Of a DNA stretch of 64,000 nt, positions 35,601 to 45,347 are shown in pieces. The stretch covers positions 12,624,321 through 12,688,320 of the forward strand of contig CM063109.1 in the NCBI GenBank assembly GCA_031841125.1. The letters run 5' to 3'. The position numbers were made by a program, and so were the translations under genes. Origin of the DNA: Acanthococcus lagerstroemiae. Its lineage: Eukaryota > Arthropoda > Insecta > Hemiptera > Eriococcidae. Under the pieces are notes generated by a model. It saw only the letters and a program-made list of their open reading frames with translations. It was not told the origin of the DNA and searched no databases. How positions within the stretch are numbered: position 1 is the stretch's first letter; each line of letters begins with the position of its first letter.

Positions 35601-38600
35601 TACAGGTTTGTCTGCTTATTACCTTGCAGGCTAACGGTTGAAAGAATTTGACTGTTGCGAGGATTCAATGTTTACTCGCCCTCTGCCCTTCAAATGTATG
35701 GGGATTAAATTTTAAGATTTTGATTTAAATAACGTTTTTCCTTTATTTCTTTATTTTTTTCTTTTTAGTCATTAAACATGATTCAGCCAACCGGCCCTGT
35801 GACATTAATCAGCGAAACGTGGAATTTAAATATCGCCTTAGAGCTGAAATCCCTTATCGCGCTGACAGGTCGGCCATCAAAATTATTCATTCTCGAAGGT
35901 AATCCAACAGACTGGCAAAAACGCATGAAGCACCTTGGTTCTGTGAATTCTGTGCAGTTTAAAATTAATTTGATCAAAGAGATTTTCCATTTTGACTCCC
36001 AGGTAAGTTAAACTTCCTTAGAATTTGAATTGGTTTTGGGCAATTAACTTCTCTAATTCATTAGATCGACGAACCGATTTCAGATCCAAACGGAGAAAAG
36101 ACTTGATCCTGCTATCTCATTTCAAGAGAAGGTTAGGCAGTGCGCCAGGAGGTATTTCATCAAGAACCGTGATGTAGATTCCGTAGTCAGAATTGCGAAT
36201 GTCATACACAAACAACTTTTGATGGCTTCGTCGTTCAGTTTGGAGGATAATATGCTCACCAATGTAATAATGTTTCAACAACATATGTCTAATGAAGCAG
36301 CGCTGAAGGTGAGTGAACGCAGTTTGATGCAATGTTATATGTAATTGATTTCTAACAAATTGCAATACTTGTAACTTCCGAAGGGATGGCCTTGTGTGCT
36401 CTGGACGAGACAGCTTCATTGCTAGAGAACATAGGGTAGCTGAGGCTGCATTCCCTTATTCCATGATTGTCTTGAGTTCTTAATTAAATTAATTGAAGAT
36501 GACAAATGATTGTTAAGATCCGTTTGAACTAGTAGGAAAAGAGTCATGAAGATTAATAAAAGGTATTTGAAAATTAAAAAAAGATTTAGAAGTAATGAAA
36601 TATTGAAGAGCAAATTTAGGAAAGCTTGTTCAAGTAATGTGTGATTATCAGGGACGTACCGATAGGGGGGCAGGGAGCAATTTACCCCCCTGTAGTAATT
36701 TTTCACTCAGCAGTTGGAAAAATTTACAACCATTTCAGTCAGGCGAGCTGGAAAATCCGAATAGTTAAAAAGTTTTTTTTTTTTTTACTTTAATACTTGG
36801 GAATTGAATTGAGAAGTTGGGAAAACCCAACAAAGTCAAACGATTTTTCTTCTTTTGCATTGATACTTGGGAATTTCGAGTTGAGTCAGTTGAGACTTTC
36901 ACCCCCTCCCCCTAGAAACCCTTTCGGTACGTCCCTGGTGATTATGCATAAACTATCATAAGTACAGTAACACCTCGTTATAGTACGATTGAAGGAACTG
37001 AATGAAATTCGCACCATAAGCGGGTTCGCACTAAAAGCGGGTTTCAAAAAAAAAAAAAAAAAAAAAATGCAATAAAATTCAAATGAAATCTGTAATGTGA
37101 ATTTGGCGAGTAGGCGTGTTACTAAACATAATAAAATGTTCCAGTCTATCAACATCAGATACAATATTATAAGGAGTACTAGTTGTAGAAATGTATTGTC
37201 GAAGAATATTAACAGCCTCTAAATCTGCATTTCGTGATGGTACTGCTGCAGCTTTCACAGCAACACCCAACACTACAATCATCTGCATCAAAATCTTCAT
37301 CACTTCCGACTGTATTTTCGGCTATAACTTACTTCTGTGTCGAAAAATACCTTCCTTATAAGCGGGTTTTACTCGCCTTATAAGAGGGTTCTTTCCTACA
37401 GGCTTTTATGGGAATGTCTAAGGACCATGAAAAATTCGCACTACATGCGGGTTCGCACTATAAGCGGGCGCACTATAACGAGGTTTTACTGTATTTATTA
37501 ATTTTCTATTCATCACCCCTCCCCCTCGGTCGGTATCACTTAACAGCATTCTTCGGCAAAGTTGGGGTAAGATCATGATGCGTGGTTACTCAAAGAAAGT
37601 AGTGTTTGGTTTCTCGAACAATCTTTCCTGCAGTGATTAAGAATACATAGTATGGCGCGCGAGGGAAATGCAGTTGTTGAAGTTAGCCCCTTAGAAATAG
37701 AATGACGAGTCCCTATTCCAGCCTTTTGCGAGTCGAGTGATGCCTCTACTACCAGGGGTTCAAATATTGTACCTACATAATATCCTCCTTGCTCTTCATC
37801 TTCGAGTCGAATAATACTGAAAATAAAGAGTAGTATGATGAAGAATAAACGTTTGAACCTTCAGTTAGGGTATGAATATCTTGTTTCTTTTTTGATCGTT
37901 GATAGTTTGTACTTAATTCGTGTACTATATCTGAATGCCGGAAATGCAAAGTATGCTAAGTGCCATTTTTTCGAAATAAAATTTTGGTGCAAAATACGCT
38001 AAGTCACATCCAACATGCATACAAATATTCATAAGCGTCGGAACACTATTCCAAGAGGTTCATATTTCCACTAGAAGATTTCGTTGTCTGTAACTCCATA
38101 ACCCAGTGGCGTAGCTAGGGGTTTCCCAAAGGGGGGCACTATAAGGTTTTCAAAGGAGAAAAAGGAGAAAATTGAGGTTTTTTTAAAAGTCGCCAATATT
38201 AAAGGACTATGTAAAGATATTGGGGACACGTGCCCCCTCGTGCCCCCCCCCCCGACGCTACACAACTGCCATAACCTTATTTTCAGGCAAATCATGCGAC
38301 GTGCTATCCGAGTCTACGCTGAACAACATGACGTTATCAGATTGCGTTATATGCACTGCAAATTTATTTTTTCCTCTCTCCTGTGAAGTTTGGTTTTTGG
38401 CACTTAGCATACTTTGCATTTCCAGCATTCATCTCAAGTTTACTGTGAAGTTTATATGGTTGCATAACTTGGAATGGGGCATTTCTTTGAAACTAAATTA
38501 AATAACTGTTAGAAAAATACTACGCTCATAAGTGGTTTTTAACGTTTCTTTCTTCTTCAGCTGTCCGTTTCCAGCGAGGTCATAGTACTGAATGAACCAA

Positions 38601-38689
38601 GTTACGAATGTTTCCTACGAAACCCGAAAATAAGCTCAACCATTAATGAAAATGCTGTGTTCAGCTGGTGGGATTTCTCGGTACACTAA
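20001..38689 (+). CDS. Gene A: fatty acid synthase-like pseudo-synthase, 35 exons
   Basis: A complete animal type I fatty acid synthase-like gene. All 35 exons have GT-AG introns and join in phase to 2,164 codons plus stop, somewhat shorter than usual animal FAS (about 2,400-2,500). Module order is KS, MAT, DH, inactive methyltransferase-like core, ER, KR, almost no ACP, TE. The start at 20001 (MTEKFEVV) is chosen because gene B starts at the same point (MSPKFDVV); in-frame ATGs also exist at 19938 and 19986. Active-site residues are lost in KS, ER, KR and TE and ACP is essentially deleted, while MAT stays intact, so de novo fatty acid synthesis by this protein is not expected. A classical pseudogene is unlikely because no frame is broken over 35 exons. 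The protein should be cytosolic, with no signal peptide. Gene B is a tandem paralogue on the same strand. Confidence 0.93.
20584..20876 (-). mobile_element. SINE-like repeat copy 2 in gene A intron 2
   Basis: This is the reverse-oriented copy of the repeat at 49871-50170. It is flanked by a perfect 15-bp direct repeat, CATGTCTGGAACGTT, at 20569-20583 and 20877-20891. A duplication of that length points to LINE-type target-primed insertion, that is, a short retroposon. The element ends are CACGGACCAAGACAAGGAG on the left and CGTCCCACCACAC on the right. It lies wholly in the intron. Confidence 0.85.
21193..21590. repeat. Foldback element in gene A intron 2
   Basis: The left arm TATATGTGACCTGGAATCAT with ATGTGCCTCT nearby pairs with the right arm AGAGGCACAT followed by ATGATTTCAGGTTACATAAA. 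The arms are about 35-45 bp. The element resembles non-autonomous DNA transposons. No convincing target duplication was identified. Confidence 0.6.
23784..25886 (+). CDS. Gene A exons 8-13: malonyl/acetyl transferase, intact
   Basis: Exons: 23784-23880, 23957-24088, 24438-24668, 24766-24955, 25072-25301, 25579-25886 (residues about 419-814). The linker carries LPRLLLICGRT. MAT begins RPVWFLFSGMGSQWNGMG. The nucleophile elbow is GHSTGE with Ser593, the substrate-carboxylate Arg is in AWARG, and the catalytic His is His695 in IAYHS, preceded by EVACHNS. The C-terminal part has APHGIFQAIL. Every residue needed to load malonyl or acetyl from CoA to the Ser is present, unlike the other modules. 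Hand comparison of the exon holding GHSTGE with that of gene B gives 51 of 64 residues identical, the highest among those compared. Confidence 0.93.
26099..26240. repeat. Near-perfect hairpin with an extra arm in gene A intron 13
   Basis: The arm TGTATGTAGGGTGTGCCAAT (26100 onward) is followed after a 5-base loop by its near-exact reverse complement ending CACACCCTACATACAG (26147-26188), giving arms of about 43 bp. A third copy of the right arm follows directly (to 26235). This could be a foldback MITE with a partial tandem duplication. Confidence 0.8.
26345..28681 (+). CDS. Gene A exons 14-19: dehydratase region, motif Gly lost
   Basis: Exons: 26345-26495, 26576-26692, 27505-27613, 27701-27976, 28186-28350, 28515-28681 (residues about 815-1143). 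Exon 14 is the MAT-DH linker (YIAGLEPNVNNLFP). The first hot-dog half has YLRYHKINDQVVIPPSFFM: the catalytic His890 and Pro899 of HxxxGxxxxP are kept but Gly is Asp894. The second half has NHNWVTLLDSLMK, keeping the catalytic Asp1049 while the usual Gln of DxxxQ is Lys1053. So the two catalytic residues survive but the helix-forming Gly and partner Gln do not. Activity is uncertain. The same changes at Lys and a charged residue at the Gly position occur in gene B. Confidence 0.88.
28774..32013 (+). CDS. Gene A exons 20-23: central methyltransferase-like structural region
   Basis: Exons: 28774-28920, 30596-30829, 31258-31442, 31816-32013 (residues about 1144-1397). In animal FAS this place is taken by the inactive methyltransferase and truncated KR structural subdomains. 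I see no S-adenosylmethionine motif, as in other animal FAS. The exons are assigned by phase and by similarity to gene B (for example SSISLCA versus SNVCLHK at the start of exon 21, and ADLNLMLAKQ versus TDLSIMLSKQ). Exon 21 uses an acceptor at GTGTTAAG with a weak pyrimidine tract. Intron 20 is 1.7 kb and holds repeats. Confidence 0.78.
29768..30005. repeat. Possible MITE in gene A intron 20
   Basis: The left end CTCGTTCACACTAGCG and the right end CGCTGTAGTGTGAATG are imperfect inverted repeats, and the interior is full of GCGAATAA and CATTCGCT palindromic pieces. No target duplication was found. Confidence 0.45.
32413..33793 (+). CDS. Gene A exons 24-28: enoyl reductase region, NADPH motif lost
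   Basis: Exons: 32413-32485, 32679-32852, 32993-33175, 33300-33501, 33622-33793 (residues about 1398-1665). The MDR-type enoyl reductase is recognised from WSLEEAATVPYNYSQAYNIL, SILIN, KGVDMIINF, CITQFGLYVEVG and LESVTF, all in the right order. The NADPH-binding stretch that in active enzymes reads SGSGGVGQAA is replaced by NMENESSLIEAC (from residue 1500), with no glycines and one extra residue. Reduction of the enoyl group is therefore not expected. Gene B has lost the motif with a different sequence. Confidence 0.87.
34021..34943 (+). CDS. Gene A exons 29-31: ketoreductase region, degenerate
   Basis: Exons: 34021-34133, 34229-34488, 34691-34943 (residues about 1666-1874). SYIIIG followed by GGRKKNSW replaces the Rossmann SYIITGGLGGFG, keeping only the first glycines. 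ELLLARGARKFIV and the HFVCLFSG strand are recognisable. The YxxxN/K-type catalytic Tyr expected in the following segment is absent (RRFNGSPAIL). NADPH-dependent ketoreduction is not expected. A run of nine A bases (34236-34244) falls exactly at the lost glycine motif; it was read as it stands because both sides stay in frame. Confidence 0.83.
35029..38689 (+). CDS. Gene A exons 32-35: missing ACP and inactive thioesterase
   Basis: Exons: 35029-35312, 35769-36002, 36084-36308, 38561-38689 (residues about 1875-2164; stop TAA 38687-38689). Between the KR tail and the thioesterase start (VYPVFVLPALHG) only some 45 residues remain where ACP and linker normally take about 130. A lone IDSL at 1891-1894 recalls the pantetheine-site DSL but no helical bundle surrounds it. 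The thioesterase elbow, normally GPYxVAGYSYG, is GPVTLISETWN: Ser is Thr1986 and both Gly are gone. The GDH box with the catalytic His near the C-terminus reads VLNEPSYECF. Hydrolytic release is not expected. Intron 34 (2.25 kb) carries three DNA transposon remnants. Confidence 0.85.
36649..36937. mobile_element. CAGGGACGTA-family MITE, copy 3, in gene A intron 34
   Basis: The ends CAGGGACGTACCGATAGGGG and CTTTCGGTACGTCCCTG form terminal inverted repeats. A perfect 8-bp target duplication GTGATTAT lies at 36641-36648 and 36938-36945. The interior shows the same TTTTTCACTCAGCAGTT block as copies 1 and 4. Confidence 0.92.
36965..37491 (-). mobile_element. Tigger/pogo-like transposon remnant in gene A intron 34
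   Basis: The ends CAGTAACACCTCGTTATAGT and ACTATAACGAGGTTTTACTG are inverted repeats of the CAGTA...CCTCGTTATA type, flanked by TA on both sides (36963-36964 and 37492-37493). A minus-strand frame at 37079-37303 includes NADLEAVNILRQYIS, like the C-terminal end of Tigger/pogo transposases. GCGGGTTCGCACTA repeats lie inside both ends. Most of the transposase is gone. Confidence 0.72.
38104..38268. mobile_element. hAT-type MITE in gene A intron 34
   Basis: The left end is CAGTGGCGTAGCTAGGGG and the right end CGACGCTACACAACTG, flanked by a perfect 8-bp duplication CCATAACC (38096-38103 and 38269-38276). It is an internally shorter relative of the element at 4665-4934. Confidence 0.88.
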
Positions 38690-38759
38690 TACTTGCACGT
38701 TTCTGATTTTCATTCCAATACTGATGTTATTTATTTTACTTCATTCTGTTAATTTATTC

Positions 38760-38765
38760 AATAAA
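38760..38765 (+). other. Polyadenylation signal AATAAA of gene A
   Basis: The hexamer lies 71 bases after the gene A stop codon and is the first such signal downstream. It supports the stop at 38687-38689 as the usual end of the transcript. A further cluster of AATAAA lies near 39280. Confidence 0.55.
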
Positions 38766-38798
38766 TATCATCTTCCATTTTTTTTCCCCAATTTTTAG

Positions 38799-38900
38799 AA
38801 CGGTTTTCCTGTAGTTCATTGGATTAGCATGATTCCGCGAAACATGTATCCCACAAATGTACTATCTAATGTCTCTTATGTAAAAAAGAGAACAGTCTAG
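38799..38900 (+). CDS. Possible alternative last exon of gene A
   Basis: A good acceptor (TTTTTTTTCCCCAATTTTTAG) precedes an open frame of 33 codons starting NGFPVVHWISM and ending with TAG at 38898-38900. Splicing from a GTACAC donor at 38681, inside exon 35, would join it in phase and replace the last two residues. The donor is weak and the normal thioesterase end is already reached, so this is only an alternative. Confidence 0.3.
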   Translation, partial: NGFPVVHWISMIPRNMYPTNVLSNVSYVKKRTV

Positions 38901-39475
38901 AACACGCTTCTGTTTACAGTCGACTTGACACCTATATTAGACATTTTGTCCAGTAGACTGTCAACAAGGAATTTGTATATTGACGTAGAGGTTGAAAAAA
39001 GAAGTGAATGTTTTTGTCTGTATAGAATTCATGTTGATACGAGTACATAGGTTTAGAAATATTGACATTTATGTCTATTCAGTATTTATGCACATTCATA
39101 TCAACATCATCTCATCTGACCAAATGGACATTCCACTCAATCCCAAGTCATAGTATTCTTTATGTACATTCATATTGGCATGTCTGCTTGAATTGTTCTA
39201 ACTCGGTTATTCCATAATCTCTCTGTAGTTGTGTTACCGTGACTGTAAACTTACAATACCAATATAAAACTTTCCTTTAATAAATAAATAAAAATAAAAC
39301 AGTCCTCATTTTTGTTCACTTTAGTGTCCATGTACATAATGTTTCGCGGGATGCATGCTCAATTACCTAGGATAAACAATATAATTCTAATTTTATCAGC
39401 AGGTTCCTAATTTGAGAAATTTTACGAAAATAATTTTTCTTAGTTGAAAATAGGATTTAAAAATTGGAAAATCAT
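38901..39475. other. Intergenic stretch after gene A
   Basis: AT-rich sequence with an AATAAA cluster near 39280 and no gene or repeat pair recognised. Confidence 0.4.
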
Positions 39476-39479
39476 ATTA

Positions 39480-39510
<31 letters not shown>

Positions 39511-39533
39511 TTTATTTCTTCTTCTTCTTCTTC

Positions 39534-39568
<35 letters not shown>

Positions 39569-39573
39569 TGTAA
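39476..39573. repeat. ATT/TTTA/TTC microsatellite
   Basis: A compound simple repeat of (TTA)n, (TTTA)n, (TTC)n and again (TTA)n directly abuts the MITE at 39574. Confidence 0.95.
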
Positions 39574-39763
39574 CAGTGGCGCAACCAAGGGGGGTGCATA
39601 GGGGCTAATGCACCCCCCCCCCAAAAAAAAAAAATTCTCAACAACAAAAATAGGTACCATAAGCTTACAAGTTAACGAATTGACAAATGAAATTAATTCG
39701 ACCTGGAAACAGAAATGTTTAATTCTAGCACCCCGTAAAGAAAAATTTCTGGTTGCGCCACTG
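39574..39763. mobile_element. hAT-type MITE with 13-bp inverted ends
   Basis: CAGTGGCGCAACC at the left is the exact reverse complement of GGTTGCGCCACTG at the right. The flanks ATTTGTAA and ATGTGTAA agree at seven of eight positions. The interior has a poly-C and poly-A run and no coding content. Confidence 0.9.
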
Positions 39764-40190
39764 ATGTGTAAAGTGAAGTATTCTGAGCTGATTTGTTAGT
39801 AGCATGTCCAACACATAAGCCACTATGTTTGAAGGGTAAACTTATTTACCTGTTCCAGCTTCAATACAAAAACAGTATTATTTCTATTCTAACATTGTTT
39901 CTTATTCAGTCTTAGATGCCTTGCTTATCTACGCCATCTTTAGGTCGTATGAATTAAATAGGATACTTAATACTGAATTTTAGTCTGATGATATCCAGAA
40001 TGAAAAATGATGAGCGAAAAATAAGGAAGAAAGAGAATAGTATAGTCGTTCATAAACACAGCCTGTATTTGCTTTTAAATCATTGGTACCAAGAAAAATT
40101 AGGCTTTCCTCCGAGAAGTGATAAAAAATGATCAAAAACAAAATACCGCAAATGCAAACAGCGCATAAATTTGCCTTCCATTAATATGTA

Positions 40191-42040
40191 CAGTAAGTCA
40201 CAAAAGTCTACCACACACCTGTAATATTTCCGTTGAGCTGTAATTCTATCCGACTCAATAAAGGAATAAAAATTTCAAAAAAATATGTAATGTGAAGTAA
40301 TACTTCTAAATTAAGTTGACAGAAGTTCGAGACAAAGGAACAAAAAATGAGCACGCTACAAGCAAATAATGGATGAAGGAACGAAAAATAAGGTCACAAA
40401 AGTCTACACACAGCCATAAAAAAAAAGTCTCTTCTTTACAAATGACGCATAGCATAACAATTAATACTTGGTTGCATATTCCTTATTAGCGATGACATCT
40501 CTGAGACGCTGTGGCATAGCTGAAATAAGTTAGTTTTGGTGATGAAATGAAGCATTCTGATGTTATTCACTAGTTTCGGTGCATAGTGGAAGTTATGGGT
40601 TACAGTAGCGTAACTACTCATTCCTTCTGTGGGGGGGGGGGGGAATTAAAATCATATAGAATAAAAAGTAGGTATGTTTTTTCACCAAGTTCAAAAAAAG
40701 AAACAAACTGATTACCTAAGTAAAAAGAATCGTTCAGATAAGCAAAAGAAAAATTCGAATGGTCGATTTTGAAATCACAGATATTTTCCGAAAAAAAACT
40801 TACCTACTTTTAAAGGGTTGGGGGTGTCCCCAAATCCCCCCTCCCGTATTTACGCCACTGATGGGTTAAGAAATGTCTATGGAAGTGCGAAAATTGTGAT
40901 CGTTTTGCATGCTACACGCGGTAGGTCGTATTCGGAAATCGCTACCTTCCTGCAGGTAAACAGAGATTTAAAAATGTCATACGCAGTGTAAATGTCCGAA
41001 AATTGTGACTGCCGAGGAAGTGCTCCAAATTATGCGGAAAGTAAAGGTGAATCCGAAGGTGAGCGCCTCAAAATTTACGGCTGAGTATTGTAAAAAAATG
41101 GGGAAAAAGTGCAGTGCGGAAGCAATCCTTCATTAATGAAGTTAATCGCAAACGAAGACTCGTTTTTGCTCGGAAGTGCGTTCTGAAGGATGAACGGTTT
41201 TGGTCAAATGTAATTTTCTGCGATGAGTCAGAATTTAATTTATTTAGCTCTGACGGAAAGGTAATGGTGTGGCGGAAGTCAAATGACGAATTTAAACCCA
41301 GGAATGTGAAAACGACGGTAAAGCATGGCGGAGAACATATTATGGTGTGGGCATGTGTTTCAGCCCATGGCACTGGGGAACTTGTCTTTATCGATGAGAT
41401 GATTAAGTGGCCCTTATATTTGCATATGCTAAAGACGAACCTCATCAAGAGTGCTACTAAAATGAGAATTTGCCAGACATTCCATTTCTATCAAGATAAT
41501 GATTTCAAGCACACTGGGCACCCAGGGAAGGAGTGGTTTTTGAATAATAATCCACACGTTCTAAAACACCCGCCCCGTCCAGTTGGACTGCCGCGTTCAG
41601 AAACCCCCCCCCTCCCCAAGTTCCAAAGAAGAGTTGCATTGCACGGAGAGAGAATGGGCGCTTATTTCCGCAAAGTACCCTTCAAAACTTACTTCAGCTA
41701 TGCCACAGCATCTCAGAGACGTCATCGCTAATAAGAGATATGCAACCAAGTATATTAATTGTTATGCTGTGCGTCGTCTGTAAAGAAAAGAGACTATTTT
41801 TTTTATGACTGTGTGTAGACTTTCGTGATCCCAATTTTCGTTTCCCTATCTCTTACTTGCTTGTAGCGCGCTCATTTTTTGTTCATTTGTCCCAAACTTT
41901 TGTCAACTTAATTTAGGAATTATTACTTTACATTATATTATATATTTTGAAATTTTTATTCCTTCATTGAGTCAAGTAGAATCTAGAATTACAGTTCAAC
42001 GGAAACATTACAGGTGTGTGTAGACTTTTGTGACTCACTG
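40191..42040 (+). mobile_element. Tc1/mariner transposon with long inverted repeats, decayed
   Basis: TA lies on each side (40189-40190 and 42041-42042). The ends read CAGTAAGTCACAAAAGTCTA and TAGACTTTTGTGACTCACTG. Homology of the ends continues inward for about 340 bp on each side, to TTCAGCTATGCCACAGC near 41690. The short motif GTCACAAAAGTCTAC is repeated inside the left arm near 40391 and mirrored near 41815, an IR/DR arrangement. Between the arms the plus-strand frame 41114-41731 encodes a broken transposase with VIFCDESEFNLFSSDG, GGEHIMVWACVS and FYQDND, the first two acidic positions of the DDE triad; the C-terminal part is frameshifted. A hAT MITE is nested at 40603-40860. Confidence 0.9.
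40603..40860. mobile_element. hAT-type MITE nested in the Tc1 element
   Basis: The ends are CAGTAGCGTAACTAC and GTATTTACGCCACTG. A perfect 8-bp duplication ATGGGTTA lies at 40595-40602 and 40861-40868. It inserted between the left inverted repeat and the transposase frame of the Tc1 element, so it is the younger of the two. Confidence 0.92.
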
Positions 42041-42542
42041 TATAAAATTTATTGTTCTCGGCTTTCTGGTGAGAACTATTTTTTATTGTGTTTCACGAAT
42101 GAGGTCATTATATTCATTCTATACCTACACTTACCAGGAATAATGTGACTTTCAAACGATGAAATCAATGAATAATTAGTGAAGATTATTTAAATTTTAA
42201 TCCAGGCTAATATAATGAATATATTAGAACAGTAATCGAATGTACAGCTAGAAACATTGACGTAAAAAGAAAGGCTACTAGACTCTATCCGCGTTGGTTC
42301 CGGATCGGATGCGTCGTATTACGTAAAAATCAGGTATGTAACAATAATGCCAATTTTAAAACTAAGTGAAAGTAATCCAAATGTGAGATCAGATGCTACC
42401 AGGAGAAAGGATAAAATATTTCGAAATATCTATATAGATATCCAGTAATTTATATTTTTTGCTCTTCTGGCGAGTGTCAGGAAAAATTAGGCATTTATTT
42501 GATGAAGCTACCTATGTAATTTACGATGAACAGACTCCTGAT

Positions 42543-45176
42543 CAGAGGCGTCGCTGAATTTTTTTGGGTGGGGAGGGAGAGGAGGGTAATTTTTTCAGCA
42601 GTGTTGACCTACATTCATCGGCGTTGGTGGATTTTTTGGGGGGAGGGGTGTAATATGTTGTATCAAAGTGTCTAACAGTTATGGTCACTTAAAAATTTAA
42701 GAATCAACAAATTATACCTTGAAAGAAAAAACAAAGAATTTAGAATTGAAGAGTACATGGAAAGAACGGGCTATCTGCATGTTTTCTAGTTTTGAGAAAA
42801 ATGAATTTGAATGCGAAAAACTTTATAAAATCAATAGTCTGCCATTAAGAAATCTGAAATTCTAAAATACTTAAGGTGTTACACTGGTGCATGTGATAAA
42901 AAAGTCAAAATACCTCCAGATTAATTTTTAATAAACTTATAACGATACAAAGTGTCAATAGTCCCAACAAACAGCGAAAAAACGGGCTATCAGCGTTAAT
43001 CACTTATGGGGCAGCCGTTCGTAGCAATTTCGTGCTCTTTCTTCACAAAACTGCTTCAAATGATTCAAATATGAATCGGGTAGGTAGGTTTGGAAGAGCG
43101 ACGGCTCACGATGTTAGTCCGATCTTTCGCTGTACCGTTCCAATAAACACGTTCTTTCGCTGTATACGAAACATTCCCGGCGGTTTTGAAGCCTTTAGAC
43201 CCGTTTTTTCGCTATTTTGACCTCATGGCTGTGTTCGGCGTCCAAAAATACATTTGGAACCCCACCCAACTCGATTTCGAGGGAAAATGCAGATAGCCCG
43301 TTCTTTCCCTGTACTCTTCAATTGGAAAATTCTTTTGTAATGACCAGGGCTACAATTTTTATTCGAATGCATATTTTTATCTGTGGCGTAGAGGTATATG
43401 TTTCAAAAGATCTTCACGAATCACAGAATTCTGAGTCAAATGAGCAGCACTTCATCCTGCATATTTCGCATATTTTGCACCAATTCTGCTTATTTTTTTA
43501 TTTTTTCCCCCAAAAAAGTTTTTTTTTTAATTCTAAGAATGATGTCCGACTCCAAAAAAAAATTGAGAAGACTTAATGGTTAATGAATCAGTAGAAAAGC
43601 TTTTAGAAAAATATGTTCTTTTGCACGTGAGATAACCTTTCTTTTGCCCGCATCACATTCATCAATCATCAAAAAATTACGAATACGTGCATTATCTCTT
43701 GGGTGCATCTCCTATTAAAAGAAGATCGGACTCTTAAGGAGATACTTTGCTGGATCATTTTAAAATATGATAAAAATTGTCTTAGTGTATCCAACTTAAT
43801 TTTTCCTTTATATTGTATTTGCACATTTATGCATATTTTACAATTTAGGCGCATATTTTCGGCATATTATTTAGGCTGAATTCAGTGTATAAAATATATT
43901 TCGCTATATTTTATGCATACAAATCGCAGCCCTGATAATGACGATAAATCGAAATATCAGCTTACAAGTCTCTTCGCATGTATGACATGCTCACGTGAAT
44001 CGTGTGAACGTGATCACCATGCGCGTATTGAGGTAGGTGAGCTCAATAAGCCCCTAATTTAAGGTCTTGGCTCTCCAGGCTTTCTTGTCAGTGATTTCAT
44101 GTTTTTCCTTTTTTGTGGTTAGTTGTCGACTGAAAATTTACAAATTCGCTATCTTGAAATCTTTCTATACTAAATACTGCCCCACGTTCCTCAGATCTTC
44201 TAATAACAATACCTCTTTTTCAAAATTTGATAAGGCCAGTGCATCAAAGAAGGCTGGGCCTATAACCTATATAAGACCCAACCTAATACCTTATAAGCCT
44301 GACCTGAAATTCAGTAAATAAAAAGTTAAGCATGGTTCAAATAGAAATTCATGAGTAAGTTATAACTGAAATGATAATCAATTGATCCTACCAGGTTGGG
44401 CCTTATTAGGTTACATAACACTATTTTTCGTGAGTATCGCATACCTCGGTTCCAAATTGCACAAATTTTACTTTCGTGGCGTCGATTGTTAACCAACTAC
44501 CACTACAACAACTATCCAATGTTTGATTTCTGGATAAATTCCATTTGACTAACATAATACTCGTAAATCCTCCAAGTTACACAAAAAACGTATCGGAGCA
44601 CTTTGTACGTTATTGGAAAATCATCAACCGGCATATTTCGCACCAATAGACTAATATCTTGATAAAAACGATTGGACAGTGTTGCCATATCACGAAGGAA
44701 CAACTTTGCTGTACGTTTTAATGCAGTCTAAAACAAAGCAGTCAAGATCGGTACATTGAGCCGTATATTTGGGATCCGGGCCTTATTGGGCTCATCTACC
44801 TTATGCAATAAAATTAGTATTTTCCCCCGTGGAAATGTAGTATTACAGAAGAAGAAGAAATAGTTTAAGCTTTAGTTTATTATTTTAACGCACTCATAGC
44901 AAATGGGGGAGGAGGTCATTTATTTTCGGATTTCGATGTTGTTAGACACCCTGCTATGTGTATTGCGATGAGTTAAGTGTATGGTATGGTAGGTACTACT
45001 AATTATGCGGTATCACATGGCACTAATTCGTTTACAAATTCTTTATAAATATAAAAATATAATTATTGACCTTCAAATTTATTATATATATATTTTTTTT
45101 GGGGGGGGGTGATTTTGATCATTTCTACCCTTAAGAAATGGGGGGTGGTAAGTTTTGCCTGTCTACCCCCGACAAG
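42543..45176. mobile_element. 2.7 kb repeated element, copy B (inverted)
   Basis: This is the inverted counterpart of 3764-6517. It starts CAGAGGCGTCGCTGAATTTT and ends near CTACCCCCGACAAG. The flanks CTCCTGAT and CTCATGAT agree at seven of eight positions, fitting an 8-bp hAT-type duplication. The minus-strand frame 44512-44703 (63 codons, beginning MFLRDMATLSN) corresponds in length and sequence to 4215-4406. About 500 bp near 42770-43310 have no match in copy A, and copy A has a MITE that this copy lacks. No transposase was recognised. Confidence 0.68.
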
Positions 45177-45347
45177 CTCATGATCTTATGATACCGCCGT
45201 CAGTATAACAAATATCAACTCTAATGGATAACTGAGAAGTAATCGCAAAAACCTTCTACCAAAAGATACATCATAAATTTTCTATACATGGACAAAATGT
45301 CAAAATTGTGTGCATAAACTTCGTGATTTAGTTGTAAAAAGAATTAT

